From assembly GCA_019638355.1 (NCBI GenBank), contig JAHBTY010000006.1, positions 124,001 to 188,000 on the forward strand: a DNA stretch of 64,000 nt, in the 5' to 3' direction. This DNA comes from Cyclobacteriaceae bacterium (GTDB lineage Bacteria; Bacteroidota; Bacteroidia; Cytophagales; Cyclobacteriaceae). The position numbers were made by a program, and so were the translations under genes. The notes under the pieces were generated by a model that was not told the DNA's origin, did not search any database, and saw only the letters and a list, made by a program, of their open reading frames with translations. Positions 43,118 to 50,947 of the stretch are shown one piece after another (within the stretch, counting starts at the first letter, position 1; each line of letters opens with the position of its first letter).

Positions 43118-46100
43118 TTAGAATGTTGCGCTAAGACTGAACAAAAACGTGCGCGCTCTTGGATAGGTAAACCGATCAATACCAAAAGTTTGTATTTCGC
43201 CCGAAGTTGATCCTGTATTTACTTCAGGGTCATATCCGGAGTACTCTGTTACTATAAATAAGTTTTGACCGGTAACGGAAAGGCGAATATTCTGGAATGT
43301 ATTGCCTAAGCCAATTTTAGAAGGCCTTAGGTTATAGCCCAGTGTTGCATTGTTCAACCTCAGGAAGGAACCATTCTCCAGATAACGGGTTGATACAGTA
43401 TTGGAGTTACTGGATGATTCGTTTGGATATTGGATTGCAAAATCGGTTGTATTGTTCGATCGTGTTAGTTGTGCTTTACTAAACAACGTCATGGTTGTGT
43501 GGTTGTAAATTTTATTCCCTGAAACACCATTGAAGTTGAAACCCAAATCGAAATCCTTGTATTTAAAATTCATGTAAAACGCATAGATAAAATCAGGAAT
43601 TGAATTACCTACTACCCTGCGATCGTTGTCTAAAACTGAGCCGTCTCCGTTGGTATCTTTAAATCGGTTAAGTCCATCTGCGCCTATTCCATCAAATTCA
43701 AGCATATAAAATGCCCCAATAGCTTCGTTATTAACATATCCATTTATGGTTGCACCTGTTTGACCTGAGCCTTGCGCTGCACCGGTGGTTAATACGGTAA
43801 ATGGAGAATCTTTAACCGTGTTTCTAATAAAGGTAACGTTACCGCCAATATTGTAAACAAAATTACGCTGTGAATTTCCCTTATAATTCAAGGATAGCTC
43901 AACACCATTGTTTTGAATAACCATATCGTTGATGTTAGTCCAAAATCTGTCGGTAGGCTGCACAGGATCGGCCGGTTGTACTTCCAATAAAATATTGGTA
44001 GAGCGTTTGTTGAAGTAATCCAACGTACCGGTTAAGCGGTAATCAAGCAAGGCAAAATCAATTCCGATGTCAGTTTGGGTAGAAACTTCCCACTGCAGAT
44101 CAGGATTTGCCAACCGGGTAAATGTAATTCCAAAAGGATAACCATCAATTGAATTTGCATTAGGATTGATTGGATACGTGTTGGCACTGGAGCCCCCTGT
44201 TATTAATCTTGATTCTGAAAAACTTGCTTGTGTTATTTTGGCAGGTATTTCCTGATTACCGGTTTGACCCCAGCTTGCACGTAATTTTAAGTTTTGAAAG
44301 AACGAGTTAGACATAAACTTCTCGTTAATAATATTCCAACCTAATGCAACCGATGGGAAGTAACCGTATTTATTGTTACTACCAAATTTCGAGGAACCAT
44401 CAGCGCGCAGTGTGGCCGTAACCAAATACCGGTCAGCGTATCCATAGTTCACCCTACCAAAGAAGGATTGCAACTCATTTTTTTCGGCACTTGAAGTTAG
44501 CGTGGTCGGGAACGTACTGCTACTGGTCTGATCCTGATATTTTGGTTCGATGTTGTTATTGGCAAAACCTCGTAAGGTTATCGATCGGTCTTCATTTACA
44601 AACTTCTGGTACGAATGCCCGGCCAATACTGCCACCGAATGAACGTTTTTGTTCCAGTTGTAATTAAGCGTATTTTCTACCAACTGGTTGGTGTTTGCAC
44701 TGATAGTATTTACCAACGATCCGTTGGAGATATTTGATTCATTTACAACTTCAGGAAATGGTTTGAATTGAACATCGCGGATGGTGGCAGAATAATCAAC
44801 ACCTGCATTCAACTTATAAACAAGACCTTTTACTATTTCTAACGATGGTGAAAAAGATGCCAAAATACGATTGTTGGTGGCCAGATCGCTGTACAGTTCG
44901 TTCCGCTTCAGCGGATTCAAGGCATTAACATTCAGCAGCGTTGGTTCGCCATTGGTATAAGCCGGTATAGTTGGGTTTAAACTGAGCATATCACTGATGG
45001 TAGGGCTTATTTGCGGTCGTAAATTTTCAGTACGCGAGGCTGTAAGGTTATACTCAATATTCAATTTGTTATTAATTGCCTTTTGAGTCATATTCAATTT
45101 TCCTGAATAACGTTTTAGGTTGCTATTCTTTAAAATTCCTTCCTGATCTTGCAAACCAACGGAGGCGAAATAGGAAAACTTATCGGCTGCACCACTCAAC
45201 GAAAAATTAGCATTGGTAGATAATCCCGTTTGGCTCAATTCATCCTGCCAGTCTGTGTTTCCGTCAAAGTCTTCCAGCAGTCCGCCTTCGGCTACAACCT
45301 GATTACGAAACTCCGTGGCATTGAACACATTTATTTTTTTAGACAGCGAAGACACCCCAGAGGAGATGGATAAATTCATTTCTGTTTTCCCTGCTTTTCC
45401 TTTCTTGGTTGTGATTACCACCACTCCATTTGATGCTCTTGATCCATAAACAGCTGCCGCACTGGCATCTTTCAGCACATCAATACTTTCAATATCACCA
45501 GGATTAAGGAAGTTTAATGGATTGGTATCAAAACCGTTGCTCGAATTATCAAGTAATAAACCATCCACCACATAAAGCGGTTGCGTTCCGGAACGAAGAC
45601 TGCCAATGCCGCGTATAATCACATTTTGGGCGGCTCCTGGTTCGCCACTTGTTGATGTTATGTTAACACCGGCCAGCTTGCCTTGCAAAAGCTCACCGGC
45701 ATTTGCAAGAACGCCTTTGTTAAAATCATCGCTTTTAACAGATGCAATGGCGCCCGTTACATCCGACCGCTTTTGTGTTCCATAACCCACAACCACAACC
45801 TCGGCAAGTGTTTCAGCATCGGGAAGCAACTGAATGGAAATTTCTGTTTGTGCGCCTACTCGTACTTCCTGAGTAGCAGTACCTACAAAGCTAAAAACCA
45901 GAACTGCTTCCTGAGAAGCTACCGTAAGCCTGTAGTTTCCATTGGCATCAGCCACCGTTCCATTACTGGTTCCCTTTTCAAGAATGTTTACTCCCGGAAG
46001 TGCAGCTCCTGTTTCATCAGTAACTTTTCCAAATATTGAAATCGTATTTTGCTGTGTCAATGAAAACACAGGTGAGAATGAAAATGCAAAAAGCACTAAC

Positions 46101-46174
46101 AGCGTAAAACTTAAAAACTTTTTTAAATCCAGGCGTGTTTTTTCATTTGTAACTAGCAGGTAATCATTTTTCAT
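43118..46174 (-). CDS. SusC/RagA-family TonB-dependent outer-membrane transporter
   Basis: A 1018-residue protein. A signal sequence with a long basic n-region precedes a carboxypeptidase-regulatory-like domain (KVTDETGAALPGVNILEKG, about residues 40-120), the plug (EVVVVGYGTQKRSDVTGA, YVVDGLLLD, LKDASAAAVYGSRASNGVVV) and a 22-strand barrel ending in SLSATF with terminal Phe. It is a substrate channel driven by TonB-ExbBD. ATG at 46174 is preferred to an in-frame start 84 bp upstream because it directly precedes the signal. No sigma/anti-sigma gene pair is adjacent, so regulation differs from the usual ECF-controlled loci. Confidence 0.95.
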   Translation of the reverse strand: MKNDYLLVTNEKTRLDLKKFLSFTLLVLFAFSFSPVFSLTQQNTISIFGKVTDETGAALPGVNILEKGTSNGTVADANGNYRLTVASQEAVLVFSFVGTATQEVRVGAQTEISIQLLPDAETLAEVVVVGYGTQKRSDVTGAIASVKSDDFNKGVLANAGELLQGKLAGVNITSTSGEPGAAQNVIIRGIGSLRSGTQPLYVVDGLLLDNSSNGFDTNPLNFLNPGDIESIDVLKDASAAAVYGSRASNGVVVITTKKGKAGKTEMNLSISSGVSSLSKKINVFNATEFRNQVVAEGGLLEDFDGNTDWQDELSQTGLSTNANFSLSGAADKFSYFASVGLQDQEGILKNSNLKRYSGKLNMTQKAINNKLNIEYNLTASRTENLRPQISPTISDMLSLNPTIPAYTNGEPTLLNVNALNPLKRNELYSDLATNNRILASFSPSLEIVKGLVYKLNAGVDYSATIRDVQFKPFPEVVNESNISNGSLVNTISANTNQLVENTLNYNWNKNVHSVAVLAGHSYQKFVNEDRSITLRGFANNNIEPKYQDQTSSSTFPTTLTSSAEKNELQSFFGRVNYGYADRYLVTATLRADGSSKFGSNNKYGYFPSVALGWNIINEKFMSNSFFQNLKLRASWGQTGNQEIPAKITQASFSESRLITGGSSANTYPINPNANSIDGYPFGITFTRLANPDLQWEVSTQTDIGIDFALLDYRLTGTLDYFNKRSTNILLEVQPADPVQPTDRFWTNINDMVIQNNGVELSLNYKGNSQRNFVYNIGGNVTFIRNTVKDSPFTVLTTGAAQGSGQTGATINGYVNNEAIGAFYMLEFDGIGADGLNRFKDTNGDGSVLDNDRRVVGNSIPDFIYAFYMNFKYKDFDLGFNFNGVSGNKIYNHTTMTLFSKAQLTRSNNTTDFAIQYPNESSSNSNTVSTRYLENGSFLRLNNATLGYNLRPSKIGLGNTFQNIRLSVTGQNLFIVTEYSGYDPEVNTGSTSGEIQTFGIDRFTYPRARTFLFSLSATF

Positions 46175-46205
46175 AGGCTGAACATTATTAGGGTTATCGT
46201 GTTTA

Positions 46206-46229
46206 CAAAAAGTTGCAGCGCAAAAGTTG
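46206..46229. promoter_or_regulatory. Direct repeat upstream of susC
   Basis: CAAAAAGTTG (46206-46215) and CAAAAGTTG (46221-46229) repeat with a 15-bp period 32-55 bp before the susC ATG. An inverted repeat ATGGCC...GGCCAT lies further upstream at 46308-46331. A regulator could bind here; none is known. The rest of the 275-bp gap (46175-46449) shows no gene and no clear promoter. Confidence 0.35.
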
Positions 46230-46449
46230 TAAATCGATACTTCCTGAATAACACCCACCGATTACCTAATCGTTAATCATAGCAGCACTATAAAGCATAG
46301 TGGTAACATGGCCGTAAACAAGTGTGGCCATTTGATATTCACCACTTCAAAGATTGACTTAAAAGTTTAAGATGAGACTACATCGAAATCAAATGATTAG
46401 AAAATCGAAATCGATTCCGGATTAGAACAGTAAGTGGCTTAATATTTTA

Positions 46450-47109
46450 TTAATATCGCTTATAAACCTTTTTCTTACCTCCTGCAAAGCGATACCACGT
46501 TCCGGTTTCCTTTCCTTGAATATAACTTCCGCTAAACTCCAGTTCACCTGTGGCCGAATAGAACTTCCATTCACCGTCTTCTTTTCCGTGCACATAAGTT
46601 CCTTCCTGAATTAAGATTCCATTTTCATTGTACACCCGGGTTATTCCTTCCGGCACACCAAACTCATAACTGACCACACGCTCTACTTTACCGTTTTCGA
46701 AATAGTGCAGCCACGTGCCGGTGTATTCACTTTGCTTGTACTTACCCTTGCGATGTAACGTACCCGAAGTATGGTAGTACCAGGCAGAATCTGTTAATGC
46801 GCCTGCACTCCAGTTCTCTTGTCCTTGCAGTTTACCATCCGGGTAAAAGTAGGTTACAGTTCCATGAAGCAATCCATTTTCAAAAAATTCAATAGCGCTT
46901 TGCTGGCCATTAGGGTAATAATACTTCCACTGGCCAATTTTCAGTTCTGACTCTTTAAAACCGATAGCCTTCAACTCGCCCGTGGCATAGTATTCCTTTA
47001 TCTCCTGAGAATAGATTTCTGATTTTACAAGAAGAATAATCCCCAAAAAAATTATCTTGGTTAAATAAATCCTGCTTTGTGATCCGGTTATTGTTACTGC
47101 TGCTTTCAT
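46450..47109 (-). CDS. MORN-repeat (YwqK-like) secreted protein
   Basis: A 219-residue protein with an N-terminal hydrophobic signal (ending near SEIYSQ) and about seven MORN-2 type repeats of the form G-x-W-x-x-Y-x-x-x-G (for example IGQWKYYYPNGQ, TGTWLHYFENGK, DGEWKFYSATGE). Such proteins are found in the YwqK/toxin-antitoxin-annotated family and often at the cell surface; a toxin role is not supported here because no partner is visible. ATG at 47109 is used. The start overlaps, on opposite strands, the start of the PorV-like gene by 31 bp. Confidence 0.8.
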   Translation of the reverse strand: MKAAVTITGSQSRIYLTKIIFLGIILLVKSEIYSQEIKEYYATGELKAIGFKESELKIGQWKYYYPNGQQSAIEFFENGLLHGTVTYFYPDGKLQGQENWSAGALTDSAWYYHTSGTLHRKGKYKQSEYTGTWLHYFENGKVERVVSYEFGVPEGITRVYNENGILIQEGTYVHGKEDGEWKFYSATGELEFSGSYIQGKETGTWYRFAGGKKKVYKRY

Positions 47110-47903
47110 TGGGGATTGTAAAGATAGCAAATACCCAAAGTATCTCCACCCAAATGGGTGCGCGGGGTTTGGGTATGGGCAATGCCAGTTATGGTATTGC
47201 GTATGAATGGGGGCTTTTCAACAACATAGCTTCAACAGGTTTATTAAACGAAACATCCGCAGCAGCCGCTTATCAGGTAAATTCATTACTTCCCAATGCC
47301 AACCGCATGGCCATGGTTATAAATTGCCCGCTTAAATTGGGTGTACTGGCTGCGGGGGCATTTCGCTTTGGCGATGATTTGTACAACGAACAATTGATTA
47401 GTGCTGGTTTTGCCAATACATTCGGTATTACTACCATCGGGTTAAAGACTAACTTCATTCAATACCAGGCACAAGGTTTTGGTACACATCAAGCAATAAG
47501 TTTTGATTTGGGCGGATTAACCCGTCTTACGGAGGTTATCACCATATCGGCTGGCATTAGCAACTTAATACAATCAAAAATTCGAGTAGAAGGTAAAAAA
47601 GAAATACTCCCCACCCGGTTAACAGCAGGCCTCGCTTTCAGGCTAAGCGAAAATGTAATAGCTACAACCGAGTTGGAAAAAGAAATTTCCTATTCTACCC
47701 AGTGGCGCACAGGTTTAGAATATAATCTGAATAAAAAATTTTTTGCACGCACGGGCTTTAACCTTAGCCCCACCAGTGGTTTTTTTGGATTAGGTGCACA
47801 TAAAAAATTACTACAGGCCGACTATGCTATTCAGTTAAATGCAATTACAGGCGCCAGTCATCAGGCTTCGGTTACCTATAAATTTAATCGCAAGCGTGTA
47901 TGA
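47079..47903 (+). CDS. PorV/PorQ-like outer-membrane barrel protein
   Basis: A 274-residue protein with a signal peptide (RLLLLLLSLGIVKIANTQS) and a beta-barrel sequence. The start of the mature part, GARGLGMGNASYGIAYEWGLFNN, resembles the PorV/PorQ and UPF0164 families of outer-membrane barrels, some of which help the type IX secretion system. The match is structural and weak. GTG at 47079 is the only start that keeps the signal sequence. Its stop overlaps the HhH-barrel gene by 4 bp, so the two are co-expressed. Confidence 0.65.
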   Translation: MIRLLLLLLSLGIVKIANTQSISTQMGARGLGMGNASYGIAYEWGLFNNIASTGLLNETSAAAAYQVNSLLPNANRMAMVINCPLKLGVLAAGAFRFGDDLYNEQLISAGFANTFGITTIGLKTNFIQYQAQGFGTHQAISFDLGGLTRLTEVITISAGISNLIQSKIRVEGKKEILPTRLTAGLAFRLSENVIATTELEKEISYSTQWRTGLEYNLNKKFFARTGFNLSPTSGFFGLGAHKKLLQADYAIQLNAITGASHQASVTYKFNRKRV

Positions 47904-49951
47904 AAACCTGGCTGCTTGCAATGGTAGTATCCATAACCTACGCTTGTTTTGCACAAGAAATAAGTCGCAAAGAAGTTGACCTTGAAAAACTGGTGGACGA
48001 ACTTCTTGCCGGACAAGATGAAGATTTTAACTACGAAGAGTTGTATGAAAATCTTGCCTTACTGCTTACGCACCCTGCCGATCTGAATCAGGTTACTGCT
48101 GAGCAATTACGCATGCTTTTTATTTTAACTGAAACGCAGGTACAAGCCATTTTAGATTACCGGGAAAAAACAGGGCCATTTATTTCGGTGTATGAGTTAC
48201 AAGCCATTCCTCAACTGGATCGGTTAACGTTTGAACGACTGGCGCAATTTGTTACCATTCCCGACCCGGAAAGCTCGGTTAACCGATCGCTGCTGAAACG
48301 AATTTTTGCTGAACAAAATAACTATCTGTTAGTGCGCCTTGATCGTACCCTTGAAGAAAAGCTGGGCTACAGTACCGCAGCTTCTGTAGCCAATCAGTAC
48401 CAGGGCTCGCCCGAAAGAATATATACCCGCTTTCGCACCAGCCGGCCCGGAGATTTTAGTGTTGGCTTTACGGCTGAGAAAGATGCCGGAGAAAAAATTA
48501 CATGGGCACCAACCCGCAAACACTATGGGCCGGGCTTTCTTTCATTTCATGCACAGGTGTTGAATAAAAAGAAACTGAAAAATCTGATTATAGGTGATTT
48601 TCAGGCGCAGTTTGGACAAGGATTGGTGCTGGGTTCGGCATTTGGTATTGGTAAAAATGCCGAAGCCGTTTCTACCACACGCAGAGCCACCATTGGTTTT
48701 ATGCCTTATACCTCAGCCTACGAGGCCGGTTATTTTAGAGGCATAGCCACCAGCTATCAGGTAAACAAATCCATTACCGTTCACGGCTTATTTTCATCGC
48801 GCTGGCGCGATGGGAACCTTCCAACAGACTTAAACAGTGGAAGTGTTACCTCCTTTGGCACCACCGGTTTGCACCGCACCGCTCGCGAAATAGCTAATCA
48901 AAACTCGGTGCATGAAAATAATGCTGCTATTATTATAGCGGGTAAATATAAAAGACTGGACGCGGGCGCACTGGTGCATCAAACAAAGTTTGGTGTGCCC
49001 CTGCAACGAAACGCCACATTGTACAACCAGTTTTATTTTCAAGGTCAGGTAAATACCAACAGCAGTCTTTACCTCAACTATACTTACCGCCAGGTTTCGC
49101 TTTTCAGCGAAGCAGCCTATACCTGGGGGCAAGGTGCAGGGGTTGTAGCGGGGAGTATCATAAGTTTAACTACGGCATTGGATGTAGCCATTTTGCACCG
49201 AAATTTTAGTCGCAGGTTTTATACCTTCTACAGCAATGCCCTTAGCGAAAACACTACACCACAGAATGAGCAGGCCTGGTATTGGGGTTGGAAATACACC
49301 TTCAACAAAAAGTACTGGGCCAGCGGCTATTTCGATTGGTTTCGGTTTAACTGGTTGCGCTACCGAAGCTATAGCCCATCGCAGGGTAACGAATGGTTGC
49401 TGCGGTTTAACTACAAACCAACACGCCATGTAAGTTTTTTTGTACAAATGCGCGAAGAGAACAAAATCAGAAATCAGGCTAACGAAACTAACCTGTATAA
49501 TACCGCCAGGGGCATTAAGCGTAATTATTGGATAAATGTTGATTACCGGGCTACACCAGCCCTTTCGCTTCGAACCCGGGCACAATTTAGTGCATACAAT
49601 TTCACACCAGCACCAACACGTGGTATGGCTTTAATTCAAGATGTAAGCCTGCAACACAAGCAACTTGTAATAAGTGGCCGGTATGCATTATTTGAAACCG
49701 ACAATTACGACAACCGGTTATATGTTTATGAGAAAGATGTTTGGCTGGCATTCTCTTTTCCGGCTTATTTTGGCGTTGGCGTAAGAAGTTATGTATTGTT
49801 TCAATACCAGATTTCACCCGTTGTTACGGTGTGGTTACGGTGGGCCCGCACTACCTACTACAACACCGAAACCATTGGTTCCGGAGGTGAACTGATAACC
49901 GGAAATACCCGGAATGATCTTAAATTTCAGGCCCGATTTAAGCTCTTATAA
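47900..49951 (+). CDS. Helix-hairpin-helix plus beta-barrel outer-membrane protein
   Basis: A 683-residue secreted protein. After the signal peptide there is a region with two ComEA-like helix-hairpin-helix units (PADLNQVTAEQLRMLFIL and GPFISVYELQAIPQLDRL, about residues 55-115), then a long barrel-like part rich in aromatic and alternating residues, ending in FKLL. The combination is known in Bacteroidota, where its role is unclear; a DNA-related function of the HhH part is possible because ComEA uses the fold to bind DNA. It forms an operon with the PorV-like gene. Confidence 0.75.
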   Translation: MKTWLLAMVVSITYACFAQEISRKEVDLEKLVDELLAGQDEDFNYEELYENLALLLTHPADLNQVTAEQLRMLFILTETQVQAILDYREKTGPFISVYELQAIPQLDRLTFERLAQFVTIPDPESSVNRSLLKRIFAEQNNYLLVRLDRTLEEKLGYSTAASVANQYQGSPERIYTRFRTSRPGDFSVGFTAEKDAGEKITWAPTRKHYGPGFLSFHAQVLNKKKLKNLIIGDFQAQFGQGLVLGSAFGIGKNAEAVSTTRRATIGFMPYTSAYEAGYFRGIATSYQVNKSITVHGLFSSRWRDGNLPTDLNSGSVTSFGTTGLHRTAREIANQNSVHENNAAIIIAGKYKRLDAGALVHQTKFGVPLQRNATLYNQFYFQGQVNTNSSLYLNYTYRQVSLFSEAAYTWGQGAGVVAGSIISLTTALDVAILHRNFSRRFYTFYSNALSENTTPQNEQAWYWGWKYTFNKKYWASGYFDWFRFNWLRYRSYSPSQGNEWLLRFNYKPTRHVSFFVQMREENKIRNQANETNLYNTARGIKRNYWINVDYRATPALSLRTRAQFSAYNFTPAPTRGMALIQDVSLQHKQLVISGRYALFETDNYDNRLYVYEKDVWLAFSFPAYFGVGVRSYVLFQYQISPVVTVWLRWARTTYYNTETIGSGGELITGNTRNDLKFQARFKLL

Positions 49952-49960
49952 ATTGATTGT

Positions 49961-50062
49961 ATGCACGCTATAAAACTGATTACGCCTATGGTATTTTTCC
50001 TGATCTGTGTGGGATTAGCCCTGTTTTGGGTAATTTTCCGATACATTTTCAGAAAAAAATAA
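49961..50062 (+). CDS. Small single-span membrane protein (33 aa)
   Basis: An ATG-started 33-residue frame: a central helix (about residues 8-27, PMVFFLICVGLALFWVIF) and a basic C-terminus FRKK. It begins 9 bp after the HhH-barrel stop on the same strand, so it could be translated from that mRNA. No homologue is recognised; the amino-acid pattern is what a real membrane peptide would show. Confidence 0.45.
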   Translation: MHAIKLITPMVFFLICVGLALFWVIFRYIFRKK

Positions 50063-50182
50063 CATCAGCAGGATAAGTTTAACCTCGGTTTAGTCATTTT
50101 ACCTGCCTGCCGGTATTTTTACCGAAAATTTAATTACTCACTAATTAAAGCTTTGCAGATTGGCATCCATAATCCCATTAAG

Positions 50183-50929
50183 ATGAGAAAGATTAACTTC
50201 ATTTTTGTAATTATCCTTGTTTCATTGGTGCTCCTGTCTGTTGCATCATTCACATTTGCTCAAACTACCAAAAAAACGCTGGAGCTACCGGAGTTTAAAA
50301 GCATTTATGTAAACTCAAACTATACAGTTTATGTAAAGCAAACCAACAAACAGGAAGTTACAGTAGAAGCACTTACCGAAATTTGGGAGCTTACAACCGT
50401 GAAAGTAGAAAACGGAGTATTGCTGGTGAACGTAGAGCGCAAACCTGATAACCCTAATAAAAGTATTTGGGCAAAAATTGACGATATAAAGATTCGCCCT
50501 ACCATGAAGATTATGGTTAGCGTTAAAAATCTGAACGAACTACAGGTTAATGGAGGTGGTAAAATAATTTCTGAAAATTCAATTGCGGCAGACTATATAA
50601 GCCTGGCGGTATCGGGCAGTGGTGGTATCGATCTGGACTTGAAAGGCAACAATGTTAAAACTGAAATAAGTGGTTCGGGTAATGTAACCCTGAAAGGTTA
50701 TGCCGCCACCAACGATATTATAATGAGCGGCAGCGGAACGTTAAACGGTTTTGCATGCGAACTGGAAAATGCCAAAGTTAAAATGAGTGGTTCCGGTGTT
50801 TGCGAACTTACCGCATCGGCATCACTGGATGCCACCGTATTGGGAAGCGGGTCGATCAAACACAAAGGCAATACTAAAAACGTAACCAAGAAAGTATATG
50901 GATCGGGGGCTGTAGATAGGGCTTATTAA
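50183..50929 (+). CDS. Head GIN domain (DUF2807) protein, putative surface protein
   Basis: A 248-residue protein with a signal peptide ending near TFAQ. The mature part is a right-handed beta-solenoid with repeated GSG units (SGSGGIDLDL, SGSGNVTLKG, SGSGTLNG, SGSGVCELT, LGSGSIKHKG, YGSGAV), the hallmark of the auto-transporter adhesin head GIN domain. These domains occur in surface proteins of Bacteroidota; their ligands are unknown. ATG at 50183 places the signal correctly. It converges with mutS2, 18 bp beyond the stop. Confidence 0.82.
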   Translation: MRKINFIFVIILVSLVLLSVASFTFAQTTKKTLELPEFKSIYVNSNYTVYVKQTNKQEVTVEALTEIWELTTVKVENGVLLVNVERKPDNPNKSIWAKIDDIKIRPTMKIMVSVKNLNELQVNGGGKIISENSIAADYISLAVSGSGGIDLDLKGNNVKTEISGSGNVTLKGYAATNDIIMSGSGTLNGFACELENAKVKMSGSGVCELTASASLDATVLGSGSIKHKGNTKNVTKKVYGSGAVDRAY

Positions 50930-50947
50930 GCTCTGAAGCGGTTCTTG

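Noticed and set aside
45683-46039. 118-codon frame antisense to the susC signal and regulatory domain
   Set aside because: The minus-strand SusC protein has strong domain evidence over the same bases.
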